A DNA stretch of 52,079 bases. It comes from JBBRLG01 sp038231495 (GTDB lineage: Bacteria > Planctomycetota > Planctomycetia > Gemmatales > Gemmataceae). Below the pieces are notes generated by a model. It was not told where the DNA came from. It saw nothing but the letters and a program-made list of their open reading frames with translations, and did no database searches. The stretch spans positions 1-52,079 of the forward strand of contig JBBRLG010000001.1 in assembly GCA_038231495.1 (NCBI GenBank), in the 5' to 3' direction. Of the stretch, positions 51,942 through 52,079 are shown piece after piece (position 1 is the first letter of the stretch; every line of letters begins with the position of its first letter). The translations under genes and the position numbers were made by a program.

Positions 51942-52079
51942 TCAGTTGGTGGAACAAGTGTTTAGGTTGGCCTTGGGTTCGTTGATCTGGCGGTGCCAAA
52001 AGGCCTGCCATTGGCCTGGCTCGCTTTTGAAGAGGGCACGCAGGTGGCACATGGCATCGGTGCCGTAGGGCCGCCAGCG
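51942..52079 (-). mobile_element. Transposase C-terminal fragment (ISKra4-like?), runs off the window
   Basis: The minus strand is open from the window edge for 45 codons to a TGA at 51942-51944. YGTDAMCHLRALFKSEPGQW followed by AFWHR resembles the C-terminal end of ISKra4-type transposases, where W-x-x-x-G-x-x-A-x-x-x-L-R-A-L and a W...FW pattern occur. Only 45 residues are visible, so the family is tentative. It seems to have truncated the replication-type gene. Confidence 0.4.

Overview
The window looks like chromosomal DNA of a planctomycete, most likely of the Gemmata group (Gemmatales). The grounds are high GC with GTG/TTG starts, a tricorn-protease homologue, a ThuA-domain secreted protein, families of short dispersed palindromes, and the style of the mobile-element genes. 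This placement is inference from content; no rRNA is present.

Positions 1-19071 are a chromosomal backbone: the end of a beta-propeller protein, a sigma-54-dependent response regulator, an M24 aminopeptidase, tRNA-Ser(CGA), a ThuA-like protein, a 2-oxoacid dehydrogenase operon (E1 alpha, E1 beta, E2; no E3 here), a secreted LolA-like protein, an RluA-type pseudouridine synthase, a tricorn homologue, a xylose-isomerase-fold protein and a gamma-glutamyltransferase. Several intergenic gaps hold dispersed inverted repeats.

Positions 19072-49357 are an integrated island. tRNA-Cys(GCA) at 19072-19142 supplies the left junction. A perfect 50-bp copy of its 3' end (19093-19142) recurs at 49308-49357. 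Just inside the left end lie a tyrosine integrase, an XRE regulator and a divergent promoter region with repeated operator-like boxes. A leftward operon follows: two small HTH proteins, a primase/SF3 helicase, a small basic protein, a broken PLD-like nuclease, a terminase-small-like protein, a terminase ATPase domain, and two paralogous terminase nuclease domains. No capsid, portal or tail gene is visible, so this resembles a satellite or integrative element rather than a prophage. Cargo 1 is a type I restriction operon (hsdR, hsdS, hsdM) interleaved with a HipA-like kinase, a DUF3037 protein and an ImmA/IrrE-PIN pair; hsdM is broken. Cargo 2 is a CusA/CusB/CusF/TolC-type metal efflux set.

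The most striking observation concerns the integrase reading frame. It runs antisense through the tRNA-Cys att sequence. In the integrated state it ends in a 14-residue host-derived tail. If the two 50-bp repeats are recombined in silico, as on excision, the same frame continues without a stop into 64 codons at the right end of the island (49308 down to 49114), encoding a distinct alpha-helical-looking peptide. A decayed homologue of this peptide lies inside the island at 39179-39391, suggesting that two elements accreted.

Positions 49358-52079 begin a second, tandem and decaying element: an integrase with an in-frame TAG and a frameshift, an XRE regulator, a TubC-like small protein, the C-terminal remnant of a replication-type protein, and a transposase remnant running off the window.
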